A stretch of DNA of 17,265 nucleotides, from NCBI GenBank assembly GCA_030698645.1, contig JAUYMV010000122.1, forward strand, positions 1-17,265, in the 5' to 3' direction. The position numbers and the translations under genes are program-made. Below, piece after piece: positions 1 to 6,881 of the stretch. This DNA is from Mesorhizobium sp. (GTDB lineage Bacteria; Pseudomonadota; Alphaproteobacteria; Rhizobiales; Rhizobiaceae). Each line of letters begins with the position of its first letter. The stretch's first letter is position 1. A model generated the notes under the pieces. That model was not told the origin of the DNA. It did no database searches and saw nothing but the letters and a program-made list of their open reading frames with translations.

Positions 1-575
1 TCCCGATCATCGCCTCGCAGATCTACAAATTCGTCGCGCCCGGCCTCTACAGGAACGAGCGGCACGCCTTCCTGCCGTTCCTGATCGCCTCGCCGATCCT
101 CTTCATCATCGGCGGCGCGCTGGTCTATTTCTTCTTCACGCCAATGGTGATGTGGTTCTTCCTGGCCATGCAGCAGAGCGGCGAGGGCGGCGAGGTGCAA
201 ATTTCGCTGCTGCCCAAGGTGTCGGAATATCTCAGCCTGATCATGACCCTGATCTTCTCCTTCGGCCTCGTCTTCCAGCTTCCGGTGGTGACCTCGCTGA
301 TGGCGCGCGTCGGCCTGCTGTCGTCGCAGGCGCTGGCCGACAAGCGCAAATGGGCGATCGTCATCGCCTTCGTCGTCGCCGCCGTGCTGACGCCGCCCGA
401 TCCGGTCAGCCAGATCGGCCTCGCGCTGCCGACCATCCTGCTCTACGAGGTGTCGATCTGGCTGGCGCGGCGCATCGAGCGCCAGCGCGAGAAGCAAAAG
501 GTCGCCAAGGACGCGGCGGACGTCGCCGAAGCGGCAGCCGAAAAGGCCGCGGCCGAGGCCAAGCCCGCGGAATAG
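1..575 (+). CDS. tatC: Sec-independent protein translocase TatC, C-terminal part (5' end outside window)
   Basis: This is the end of TatC, the polytopic inner-membrane subunit that recognises twin-arginine signal peptides together with TatB in the Tat export pathway for folded proteins. The reading frame is already open at base 3 and encodes about 190 residues. The first residues ([20 protein letters not shown]) match the cytoplasmic loop of TatC with its conserved F/Y-x-APGL segment. Hydrophobic membrane segments follow ([59 protein letters not shown]), including the family's FGLxFQLPV and TPPD signatures. The charged, Ala/Glu-rich tail after the last membrane helix is cytoplasmic and typical of rhizobial TatC. 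It is the last gene of what is probably a tatABC group, and serS follows 155 bases downstream. The N-terminal third is missing only because of the window edge. Confidence 0.95.
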   Translation, partial: PIIASQIYKFVAPGLYRNERHAFLPFLIASPILFIIGGALVYFFFTPMVMWFFLAMQQSGEGGEVQISLLPKVSEYLSLIMTLIFSFGLVFQLPVVTSLMARVGLLSSQALADKRKWAIVIAFVVAAVLTPPDPVSQIGLALPTILLYEVSIWLARRIERQREKQKVAKDAADVAEAAAEKAAAEAKPAE

Positions 576-730
576 CGCCTGCTGTTTGGCGCCGGCGAGG
601 CGTCCCGCCTTGCCAATCGATCGCCTTCGGTTTACCCGCTTGCGCTGAATTGTCGGAGCCGAAGTGCTTCGTCGCGCCCCCTCTGGCCTGCCGGAGGGAG
701 GCGATCAAGCGCACCGTTTGGAAGCCTGCC

Positions 731-2260
731 ATGCTCAATATCCGCTGGATCCGTGACAATCCGAAACTGCTGACGGCGGCGCTCGTGAAGCGCGGCCAGT
801 CGCCGGAGGCGGCTGAGGCGACCGTCGACGACCTGATCATGAAGGACGAGGCGAGGCGCGCGCATCTCGGCGAACTGCAGGTCAAGCAGGAGCGCCGCAA
901 CGCGGCGTCGAAGGAGATCGGCAACGCCATGCGCAATGGCGACCAGGCGACGGCCGAGCGGCTGAAGGCCGAGGTGCAGGGCATCAAGGAATTCATCCAG
1001 AACGGCGAGACGCGCGAGCGCGAACTGGACAAGGCGCTGAACGATGCGCTCGCCGTGATCCCGAACATCCCGCTCGACGACGTGCCGGTCGGCAAGGACG
1101 AGCACGACAATGTCGTGCTCAGGAAAGTCGGCGAGGTGAAGCCCAGGCCGAACTGGGCCAAGGAGCATTTCGAACTCGGCGAAGCGCTCGGCATGATGGA
1201 TTTCGAGCGCGCCGCGCGCATGTCGGGCAGCCGGTTCACCGTGCTGAAGGGCGGGCTGGCGCGGCTGGAACGGGCGCTCGGCCAGTTCATGCTCGACCTG
1301 CACACGACGGAGCATGGGTATGAGGAGGTCCAGCCGCCGCTGCTCGTGAAGGACGCGGCGATGTACGGAACGGGGCAATTGCCGAAGTTCGAGGAGGACC
1401 TGTTCAAAACCACTCACGTCCTGAAGGAACAACTCTACCGCGCGTACCGTCGTCGCGACAACATGATCGCACACCGCGACCTATTGGACGGTCAGATAAA
1501 TTCGCTCCCGGATGCGGAAGGGGTGACCCGCGCGCTTTTTCCGCCCAATGGGTTGGAAATCCTTTCGGAGATAGAAGAGATCAATGGGTTTCTCGAGAAA
1601 ATGGACGAGGAGATTGAGCAACTCTCGGCCGGGGTAAAGCAGATTTCATCTGACTTTTATCTCATCCCCACAGCCGAAGTCCCGCTGACCAATCTCGTCC
1701 GCGAGGAAATCCTCGACGGCAAGACGCTGCCGCTGCGCTACACGGCGCTGACGCCGTGCTTCCGCTCGGAGGCCGGCTCCGCCGGGCGCGATACGCGGGG
1801 GATGCTGCGGCAGCACCAGTTCAACAAGGTGGAACTCGTCTCGATCACCGACGCGGAGTCCTCGCTTGCCGAACACGAGCGGATGACCGCCTGCGCGGAA
1901 GAAGTGCTGAAGCGGCTCGGGCTGCCGTTCCGCACGATGGTGCTGTGCACCGGCGACATGGGTTTTGGGTCGCGCAAGACGCATGACATCGAGGTCTGGC
2001 TGCCCGGACAGAATGCCTATCGCGAGATCTCGTCCTGCTCGGTGTGCGGCGATTTCCAGGGCCGGCGGATGGACGCGCGCTACAGGAGCGCGGACGCCAA
2101 GGGCACGAGTTTCGTCCACACGCTGAACGGCTCGGGCGTCGCGGTCGGGCGCGCGCTGATCGCGGTGATGGAGAACTACCAGAACGAGGACGGCAGCATC
2201 TCCGTGCCGGACGCGCTGCTGCCCTATATGGGCGGCGTCACGAAGATCGAGAAGAAGTAG
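731..2260 (+). CDS. serS: Seryl-tRNA synthetase with an internal insertion
   Basis: Class II aminoacyl-tRNA synthetase that charges tRNA-Ser (and tRNA-Sec where present) in the cytoplasm. The start at 731 gives the typical N-terminus [11 protein letters not shown]. Residues about 30-105 form the charged coiled-coil arm that grips the tRNA long variable arm. The catalytic core follows: motif 1 around 171-203, the serine-binding TAE at 314-316, motif 2 ([14 protein letters not shown]) at 344-357, and motif 3 ([15 protein letters not shown]) at 469-483. The protein is 509 residues, about 80 longer than the usual 425-430. The excess lies at residues about 229-307, between FKTT and YLIPTAEV, and is described as a separate feature. 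All motifs are intact, so the enzyme is probably functional. It lies 6 bases upstream of surE. The frame is open further upstream, but that extension runs through tatC and is not believable. Confidence 0.96.
   Translation: MLNIRWIRDNPKLLTAALVKRGQSPEAAEATVDDLIMKDEARRAHLGELQVKQERRNAASKEIGNAMRNGDQATAERLKAEVQGIKEFIQNGETRERELDKALNDALAVIPNIPLDDVPVGKDEHDNVVLRKVGEVKPRPNWAKEHFELGEALGMMDFERAARMSGSRFTVLKGGLARLERALGQFMLDLHTTEHGYEEVQPPLLVKDAAMYGTGQLPKFEEDLFKTTHVLKEQLYRAYRRRDNMIAHRDLLDGQINSLPDAEGVTRALFPPNGLEILSEIEEINGFLEKMDEEIEQLSAGVKQISSDFYLIPTAEVPLTNLVREEILDGKTLPLRYTALTPCFRSEAGSAGRDTRGMLRQHQFNKVELVSITDAESSLAEHERMTACAEEVLKRLGLPFRTMVLCTGDMGFGSRKTHDIEVWLPGQNAYREISSCSVCGDFQGRRMDARYRSADAKGTSFVHTLNGSGVAVGRALIAVMENYQNEDGSISVPDALLPYMGGVTKIEKK
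1415..1651 (+). other. In-frame insertion within the serS catalytic domain (about 79 codons)
   Basis: Bacterial SerRS normally passes from LPKF..D.F to YLIPTAEV in roughly 5-20 residues. Here about 79 extra residues are present (serS residues 229-307). The segment is highly charged and looks helical: basic [10 protein letters not shown], then a Pro-containing turn near SLPDAEG and LFPPNG, then acidic [20 protein letters not shown]. This suggests a helical hairpin. By hand count it is about 54% G+C, clearly below the surrounding serS sequence, and it uses codons such as ATA, TTG and TTT that are rare nearby. There is no intein splice motif, no stop codon and no frameshift. I do not recognise it as a known domain. 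Confidence 0.75.
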
Positions 2261-2266
2261 GCTCCG

Positions 2267-3028
2267 ATGCGCATTCTGCTGACCAATGACGACGGCATCC
2301 ACGCCGAGGGCCTGGCGGTGCTGGAGCGCGTCGCGCGGACGCTCTCCGACGACGTCTGGGTCGTGGCGCCGGAGACCGACCAGTCGGGCTTTGCCCATTC
2401 GCTTTCGCTGTCGGAGCCGCTGCGCATGCGCAGGATCGACGACAAGCATTTTGCGCTGCGCGGCACGCCGACCGACTGCGTCATCATGGGGGTGCGCAAG
2501 ATCATGGATTCGCCGCCGGACCTGATCCTGTCCGGCATCAATTCCGGCTCCAACGTCGCCGACGACGTGACCTATTCGGGCACGATTGCCGGCGCGATGG
2601 AGGGCACGCTCCTCGGCATCCGCTCGATCGCCATCAGCCAGGGCTACACGAATTCGCCGGAAGGCGTGCGCTCGCTGCCATGGGGGACGGGCGAGGCGCT
2701 GGCGCCGGCTTTGCTTGAAAGACTCATCGGCGTCGACCTGCCGGCCGGCGTGTTCCTCAACCTGAATTTCCCGAACTGTTCGGCCGACGAGGTCGAGGGC
2801 GTCGAGGTGACCGTGCAGGGCAAGATCGTGCACGGGCTGTGGATCGACGAGCGCGCCGATGGCCGCGGCTTCCCCTATTACTGGCTGCGCTTCGGGCGCG
2901 AGCCGTCGGAAATCATCGCCGGCACCGACATGCATGCGCTGCGCGAGCGAAAGATCTCGGTGACGCCGCTGAAACTCGACCTGACGGCGCACGAGGTGCG
3001 CGCCGATCTGGCAAGGGCGCTGGCATGA
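2267..3028 (+). CDS. surE: 5'/3'-nucleotidase SurE
   Basis: SurE is a divalent-metal-dependent survival protein that dephosphorylates nucleoside 5'- and 3'-monophosphates and, in some species, short polyphosphate. The protein is 253 residues, the usual size. The N-terminal [10 protein letters not shown] supplies the metal-binding Asp8-Asp9. Ser40 lies in APETDQSG, and Asn92 in LSGINSGSN completes the family's DD/S/N metal site. [12 protein letters not shown] is the second conserved SurE block. The start 6 bases after serS suggests co-transcription. The stop overlaps the pcm start (ATGA at 3025-3028), indicating translational coupling. The surE-pcm pairing is a well-known stationary-phase and stress-survival arrangement in proteobacteria. 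Confidence 0.96.
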   Translation: MRILLTNDDGIHAEGLAVLERVARTLSDDVWVVAPETDQSGFAHSLSLSEPLRMRRIDDKHFALRGTPTDCVIMGVRKIMDSPPDLILSGINSGSNVADDVTYSGTIAGAMEGTLLGIRSIAISQGYTNSPEGVRSLPWGTGEALAPALLERLIGVDLPAGVFLNLNFPNCSADEVEGVEVTVQGKIVHGLWIDERADGRGFPYYWLRFGREPSEIIAGTDMHALRERKISVTPLKLDLTAHEVRADLARALA

Positions 3029-3678
3029 GCCAGGCGACCAGCGACCAGGAGGGGTTCGCGGCCTTCCTGCTCCGCGCGCGCGCGCGCGGCCTGACCGACA
3101 AGGCATTGATCGCGGCCGTAGAGGCCACGCCCCGGCGGGCATTCGTGTCCGGGCAATGGCAGGCCCAGGCGTTCTCCGACCGCATGCTGCCGATCGAATG
3201 CGGCGAAGCGATCGAAGGCCTCGACCTGCAGGCGCAGGTGATCGCGGCGCTCGCCATCGACCCGTCGCACCGCGTGCTGGAGATCGGCACAGGGTCGGGC
3301 TTCACCGCCGCCGTGATGTCCAGGCTCGCCGCCCGCGTGCTGACGCTCGACCGCTACAAGACGCTCTGCATGCAGGCGCGCCAGCGGCTGGAGGCGCTCG
3401 GCATCGGCAACGTCACCGTCCGCCACGCCGATGGCGGCAACGGCATGGCGGCGGAAGGGCCGTTCGACCGCATCGTGTCGTGGGTGGCGTTCGAGAGCCT
3501 GCCGCGCAATTTCGTGGACCAGTTGTCCAGCCATGGCGTGCTCATCGCGCCGATCGGGGCTGCGGAAAGCGAGCAGGCGCTGGCGAAGCTGACCAAGGTC
3601 GGCAGCCGCTTCGACCGCGAGGACATCGCCACCGTCCGGCTGCAGCCGATTACGGCCGGTATGGCGGCGTTTCTGTAG
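3025..3678 (+). CDS. pcm: Protein-L-isoaspartate O-methyltransferase family protein
   Basis: SAM-dependent methyltransferase of the PCMT family, which starts repair of isoaspartyl residues in aged proteins. The protein has 217 residues. SAM-binding motif I ([10 protein letters not shown]) is at 84-93, with the motif II/III region [15 protein letters not shown] downstream. The start is set by the four-base ATGA overlap with surE. One oddity: the loop that in canonical Pcm reads GQTISQP, containing the Ser/Thr used in substrate binding, is GEAIEGL here (60-66). As I recall, this variant is common in the rhizobial clade, so the family assignment is firm but the exact substrate is less so. The C-terminus ends in ITAGMAAFL, and a gap of about 100 bases follows before the next gene. 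Confidence 0.88.
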   Translation: MSQATSDQEGFAAFLLRARARGLTDKALIAAVEATPRRAFVSGQWQAQAFSDRMLPIECGEAIEGLDLQAQVIAALAIDPSHRVLEIGTGSGFTAAVMSRLAARVLTLDRYKTLCMQARQRLEALGIGNVTVRHADGGNGMAAEGPFDRIVSWVAFESLPRNFVDQLSSHGVLIAPIGAAESEQALAKLTKVGSRFDREDIATVRLQPITAGMAAFL

Positions 3679-3716
3679 GGGGCTGCGCCGTCGAATCCGC
3701 AATTTCGCCCAGAGGC

Positions 3717-3732
3717 TTAACCGACCAGTAAC
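3717..3732 (+). promoter_or_regulatory. Possible CtrA-type box upstream of the LysM/LytM gene
   Basis: TTAACCGACCAGTAAC matches TTAA-N7-TTAAC, the binding motif of the alphaproteobacterial cell-cycle regulator CtrA, except that the second half is GTAAC (8 of 9 bases). A second TTAAC follows at 3734-3738 and a TTTAAT at 3744-3748, making an AT-rich TTAA cluster in an otherwise G+C-rich 100-base gap. CtrA control of a cell-wall hydrolase activator would make sense, but the call rests on motif resemblance only. Confidence 0.3.
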
Positions 3733-3779
3733 ATTAACGCGCTTTAATCCGGCCTGTTGAGTAACGGGTACGCGCGGGT

Positions 3780-5261
3780 ATGGTCATGCGGGTCGAGTAT
3801 TTTCGAGGCAATCAGCGCATCTTGATGCGCGGCGCCGCCATCCTTCTCGTCGGCGGACTGGCGAGCGGATGCAGTTCCAGCGTGTCGCGCTTTTCGGACG
3901 GCCTCTTCACCGGGTCGACGGCCAACCAGCGCACCATCATCGCCGCCAACAACCAGCCATTCCCGGGCGACAAGGCGCGGCCCGCGCCGGTCGACGGCAG
4001 CCATACCGGTTCGGTCAATCGCGCGGCGGTGACGCCCGCGCCCGTCGCCGCGCCGGTGACACGCTCGACCTTGCCGCCCGTCGGCGCAGCGCCTGTCGCG
4101 GCTCTGCCCGCTCCGACGCCCGTCGCCGCCGCGCAGAAGCCCACGCTCGACCGCACGCCGACCGGTTCGGTCGCCGCCCAGCCGGCATCCGCAACGCTGC
4201 CCGCCGCGAAGGAGGGCTGGACGCGGGACGGGGGCGCCGAGGTGACCCTGCAGGACGGCGATTCGATCGGCTCGCTGTCGCAGCGCTTCGGCGTGCCGGT
4301 CAAGGCCATCCTGAAGGCCAATGATATTGCCGATGCGAACAATGTGCGTATCGGCCAGAAGATCGTCATCCCGCGCTATGTGCGTGCGCCAAGGCCAGGC
4401 GACGCGCCGAAATCGGCCGACGCCAAGCCGCGCAACGGCGACACGCCGGCGCCGGGCCAGAAGCCCGACGGCAAGGTGGCCGTGCTGCCGGCGCAGCCGA
4501 AATTGAAGGAGCCGAACGGCCAGCCGGCGGCGACCGACGGCAACGTCGCCTCGGCAACGCCGAAGAAGGCGACCGGAGACGTCTATACGGTGGTTTCGGG
4601 CGACACGCTCCATGGCGTCGCGAAGAAGACCGGCACCAAGGCCGAGGCACTGAAATCCGCCAACGGGCTGACCACGGGCGCGCTGAAGATCGGGCAGAAG
4701 CTGAAGATCCCGACCGCTGCGACGACGAAGGTCGCGACGGCGACGCCGGCCGGCGTCGATCCGATCATCACCGGAACAGCGGGTTCGGCAAAGGCGCAGC
4801 CGGAGAAGGTCGCGACCTACACGCCGCCGCGCAAGAACGACAAGCAAATCAAGGATGCGGAAGCCGCCAGCGACGATGCGGCGCCGGACGGCACCGGCAT
4901 CGGCAAGATGCGCTGGCCGGTGCGCGGCCGCGTCGTCGGCACCTATGGCACGGGCAACAATGACGGCATCGACATCTCGGTGCCGGAGGGAACGCCGGTG
5001 AAGGCGGCCGAAAACGGCGTCGTCATCTATGCCGGCGAAGGTCTCAAGGATTTCGGCAAGACGGTGCTGGTGCGCCACGCCGACGGCAAGGTCACGGTCT
5101 ATGGCCACACCAGCGAAATCAAGGTCAGCCGTGGCGACACGGTGAAGCGCGGCCAGGAGATCGCACGCTCCGGCATGACGGGCAAAACCGACTCGCCGAA
5201 GCTGCACTTCGAGGTGCGCGAGAATTCCGAACCGGTCGATCCCAAGCAGTTTCTCGAATAG
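3780..5261 (+). CDS. LysM/LytM (M23-like) lipoprotein, probable NlpD/DipM-type amidase activator
   Basis: A 493-residue lipoprotein likely to bind peptidoglycan and activate cell-separation amidases. The N-terminus has a basic stretch, the hydrophobic segment GAAILLVGGLASG and lipobox Cys31. A long Ala/Pro-rich linker follows. LysM 1 is at about 154-200, LysM 2 at about 267-312, and the C-terminal LytM fold at about 377-491. Compared with active M23 endopeptidases, the first zinc ligand His is Asn394 (NDGID), while Asp398 and His443 (VYGH) remain. In the HxH motif the first His is Lys474 and only His476 remains. This loss of catalytic residues is the signature of activators such as E. coli NlpD and Caulobacter DipM, so it is probably not itself a peptidase. 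An alternative start lies at 3786. Its position after surE-pcm mirrors the surE-pcm-nlpD order of gammaproteobacteria. Confidence 0.9.
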   Translation: MVMRVEYFRGNQRILMRGAAILLVGGLASGCSSSVSRFSDGLFTGSTANQRTIIAANNQPFPGDKARPAPVDGSHTGSVNRAAVTPAPVAAPVTRSTLPPVGAAPVAALPAPTPVAAAQKPTLDRTPTGSVAAQPASATLPAAKEGWTRDGGAEVTLQDGDSIGSLSQRFGVPVKAILKANDIADANNVRIGQKIVIPRYVRAPRPGDAPKSADAKPRNGDTPAPGQKPDGKVAVLPAQPKLKEPNGQPAATDGNVASATPKKATGDVYTVVSGDTLHGVAKKTGTKAEALKSANGLTTGALKIGQKLKIPTAATTKVATATPAGVDPIITGTAGSAKAQPEKVATYTPPRKNDKQIKDAEAASDDAAPDGTGIGKMRWPVRGRVVGTYGTGNNDGIDISVPEGTPVKAAENGVVIYAGEGLKDFGKTVLVRHADGKVTVYGHTSEIKVSRGDTVKRGQEIARSGMTGKTDSPKLHFEVRENSEPVDPKQFLE

Positions 5262-5315
5262 CCAGGAAGAGCGTTCGCGCGGCGTCCGGCCTCCAGTCCG
5301 CCCGCGCCAACTCAG

Positions 5316-5389
5316 CCGCCCCGCCAGTGCTTCTGCTCCACCGTCCCGAAGGACAACGGTCGAGCCGAATTGCAGGCGGGGCGGTTTTT
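5316..5389 (+). terminator. Structured intrinsic terminator, or short terminator-ended RNA
   Basis: CCGCCCCGCC (5316-5325) pairs perfectly with GGCGGGGCGG (5375-5384), followed at once by TTTTT (5385-5389). The intervening 49 bases contain a second nested hairpin: GCTC (5335-5338) with GAGC (5362-5365), enclosing GTCC-CGAA-GGAC (5343-5354). It lies 55 bases after the LysM/LytM gene and just before the convergent DUF815 gene. Termination is the simplest role; the large folded interior is unusual. Confidence 0.7.
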
Positions 5390-5417
5390 CTTTGGCGCGA
5401 TCCGGGCGCGCCGCTGC

Positions 5418-6296
5418 TCAGGCGTCGAGGCGCTGGCCGAGGCGGCCGGCCAGATCCTGGATGAACTGCCAGGCGACGCGGCCGGACCGGCTGCCGCGCG
5501 TGGTCGCCCATTCGAGCGCCTCGGCGCGCAGCCTTTCGGCGTCGATGCGCAGGCCGTAATGGGCGGCATAGCCGGACACCATCTCCAGATATTCGTCCTG
5601 GCTGCATTTGTGGAAGCCGAGCCAGAGGCCGAAACGGTCGGACAGCGAGACCTTCTCCTCGACGGCTTCCGACGGGTTGATCGCCGTCGAGCGCTCGTTC
5701 TCGATCATGTCGCGTGGCAGCAAATGGCGGCGGTTGGAGGTCGCGTAGAGGATGACGTTGGCAGGCCGGCCCTCGACGCCGCCCTCGAGCGCGGCCTTCA
5801 GCGACTTGTACGAGGTGTCGTCATTGTCGAAGGACAGGTCGTCGCAAAACAGCACGAAGCGGAAGGGGGCGGCCTTCAGCAGCGCCATCAGGCGGGGCAG
5901 GGTGGCGATGTCCTCGCGGTGGATCTCGACCAGCTTGAGGGCCGGCGTGCCCGGAGCGCGGTCGGCATTGACGGCGGCATGTGCCGCCTTGACCAGCGAC
6001 GACTTGCCCATGCCGCGGGCGCCCCACCGACGCGTGTTGTTGGCGGGCAGGCCGGCCGCGAAGCGCGCGGTGTTGTCGAGCAGGATGTCGCGCACGCGGT
6101 CGACGCCCTTGATCAGCGCGATCTCGACCCGGCTGACGCGGGCGACCGGCGCCGGCCAGCCCTGTTCGGCATCCCAGACGAAGCAGTCGGCCGCGGCGAA
6201 ATCGGCTAAGGGCGGCACCCGGGGCGACAGGCGGGCGACCGTCTCGATCAGGCGGTCGAGCTTGTCGTTCAGCGAATCGATGGCGCGTTCGGTCAT
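5418..6296 (-). CDS. DUF815-family AAA+ ATP-binding protein
   Basis: A 292-residue cytoplasmic P-loop ATPase of the DUF815 family (PF05673 as I recall), common in alphaproteobacteria and of unresolved function. Walker A is GARGMGKSS at 92-100, Walker B is FVLFCDD at about 147-153, and the sensor-1-type segment ATSNRRHL follows. The DRFGLWLGFHK block and a C-terminal helical lid complete the AAA+ fold. There is no signal peptide or membrane segment. The start at 6296 is supported by a GAGG Shine-Dalgarno about 7 bases upstream. It is convergent with the LysM/LytM gene and divergent from yajC, as in many rhizobia, so it is probably its own transcription unit. Confidence 0.9.
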   Translation of the reverse strand: MTERAIDSLNDKLDRLIETVARLSPRVPPLADFAAADCFVWDAEQGWPAPVARVSRVEIALIKGVDRVRDILLDNTARFAAGLPANNTRRWGARGMGKSSLVKAAHAAVNADRAPGTPALKLVEIHREDIATLPRLMALLKAAPFRFVLFCDDLSFDNDDTSYKSLKAALEGGVEGRPANVILYATSNRRHLLPRDMIENERSTAINPSEAVEEKVSLSDRFGLWLGFHKCSQDEYLEMVSGYAAHYGLRIDAERLRAEALEWATTRGSRSGRVAWQFIQDLAGRLGQRLDA

Positions 6297-6388
6297 GCTT
6301 TTGCCTCATGCGGCGCGCCGAAGCGCAATTGACGCGGCATAACACGCGGATTCACCGCCGAAAAGCGCGCGCGGCGGCAGTGGCCGCG

Positions 6389-6416
6389 GTTGCATTGGCG
6401 ACTTTAGAGACTATAT
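6389..6416 (+). promoter_or_regulatory. Probable sigma70-type promoter for yajC-secDF
   Basis: CTATAT at 6411-6416 is a full match to the alphaproteobacterial -10 consensus. GTTGCA at 6389-6394 is a modest -35 match at 16-base spacing. Transcription would start near 6423, leaving a leader of about 55 bases with the 6429-6451 hairpin close to its 5' end. Confidence 0.5.
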
Positions 6417-6428
6417 TCCGGCCAACTT

Positions 6429-6451
6429 TGGCTGGCCCGGCGGGCCGGCCA
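6429..6451 (+). promoter_or_regulatory. Stable hairpin in the yajC leader
   Basis: A 10-base-pair stem (TGGCTGGCCC with GGGCCGGCCA, one G-U pair as RNA) closes a three-base GGC loop. CTTTGTCATTTTTC follows before the Shine-Dalgarno AGGAG at 6466-6470. It could protect the 5' end of the transcript, attenuate it, or act as a leaky terminator. Folding is clear; function is inferred. Confidence 0.5.
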
Positions 6452-6476
6452 CTTTGTCATTTTTCAGGAGAAGTCC

Positions 6477-6818
6477 ATGTTCGTTTCCCCCGCCTACGCG
6501 CAGACAGGAGTCGGCGGCGCGCCCGACATGCTGATCAGCATCCTGCCCTTCGTGCTGATCTTCGTGATCATGTATTTCCTGATCATCCGCCCGCAGCGCG
6601 CGACGATGAAGAAGCGTGAGGAAATGCTGAAGAACATCCGCCGCGGCGACCAGGTCGTCACCGGCGGCGGCCTGGTCGGCAAGGTCACCAAGGTAATCGA
6701 CGAGCGCGGCGAACTGGAAATCGATCTCGGCGGCGCCAAGGTGACGGCGGTGCGCGCGACGATCGCGGACGTGCGCGCCAAGGGCGAGCCGATCGCCAAC
6801 CAGAACGCCAAGAGCTGA
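6477..6818 (+). CDS. yajC: Preprotein translocase accessory subunit YajC
   Basis: YajC is a small inner-membrane protein that associates with SecDF in the holotranslocon and supports Sec-dependent export and membrane insertion. The protein is 113 residues. After a short periplasmic-side N-terminus it has one membrane segment (ISILPFVLIFVIMYFLIIRP, about 22-41), followed by the family signature RPQ.....K.......I..GD.VVT.GG..G.V and a basic cytoplasmic domain. A good Shine-Dalgarno (AGGAGAAG, 6466-6473) fixes the start at 6477. secDF follows after 63 bases containing two short hairpins. The yajC-secDF order is conserved across bacteria, so the two are almost certainly co-transcribed. Confidence 0.96.
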   Translation: MFVSPAYAQTGVGGAPDMLISILPFVLIFVIMYFLIIRPQRATMKKREEMLKNIRRGDQVVTGGGLVGKVTKVIDERGELEIDLGGAKVTAVRATIADVRAKGEPIANQNAKS

Positions 6819-6825
6819 TCCGAAG

Positions 6826-6862
6826 GCCGGGCACGCCCGGCACATCGGCGGCCCGCGCCGCC
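6826..6862 (+). promoter_or_regulatory. Two tandem hairpins between yajC and secDF
   Basis: GCCGGGC (6826-6832) pairs with GCCCGGC (6835-6841), and GGCGGC (6847-6852) pairs with GCCGCC (6857-6862) around a CCGC loop. They end 5 bases before the secDF ribosome-binding region (AAGGAAA from 6868). No T-tract follows, so they are more likely mRNA-processing or translation-tuning structures than terminators. Confidence 0.4.
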
Positions 6863-6881
6863 GCGCAAGGAAACAACGGCC

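Noticed and set aside
609..637. Possible promoter ahead of serS (CTTGCC with a 17-base spacer)
   Set aside because: The -35 is a fair match, but TTACCC is a poor -10; not enough to call.
152..730. Open frame extending serS upstream by 193 codons
   Set aside because: It overlaps the clear tatC coding sequence in another frame; SerRS begins with [11 protein letters not shown] at 731.
3073..3088. (CG)8 alternating tract inside pcm
   Set aside because: It could favour Z-DNA or slippage, but it encodes an ordinary Ala/Arg-rich helix in frame and such tracts are expected in a genome this G+C-rich.
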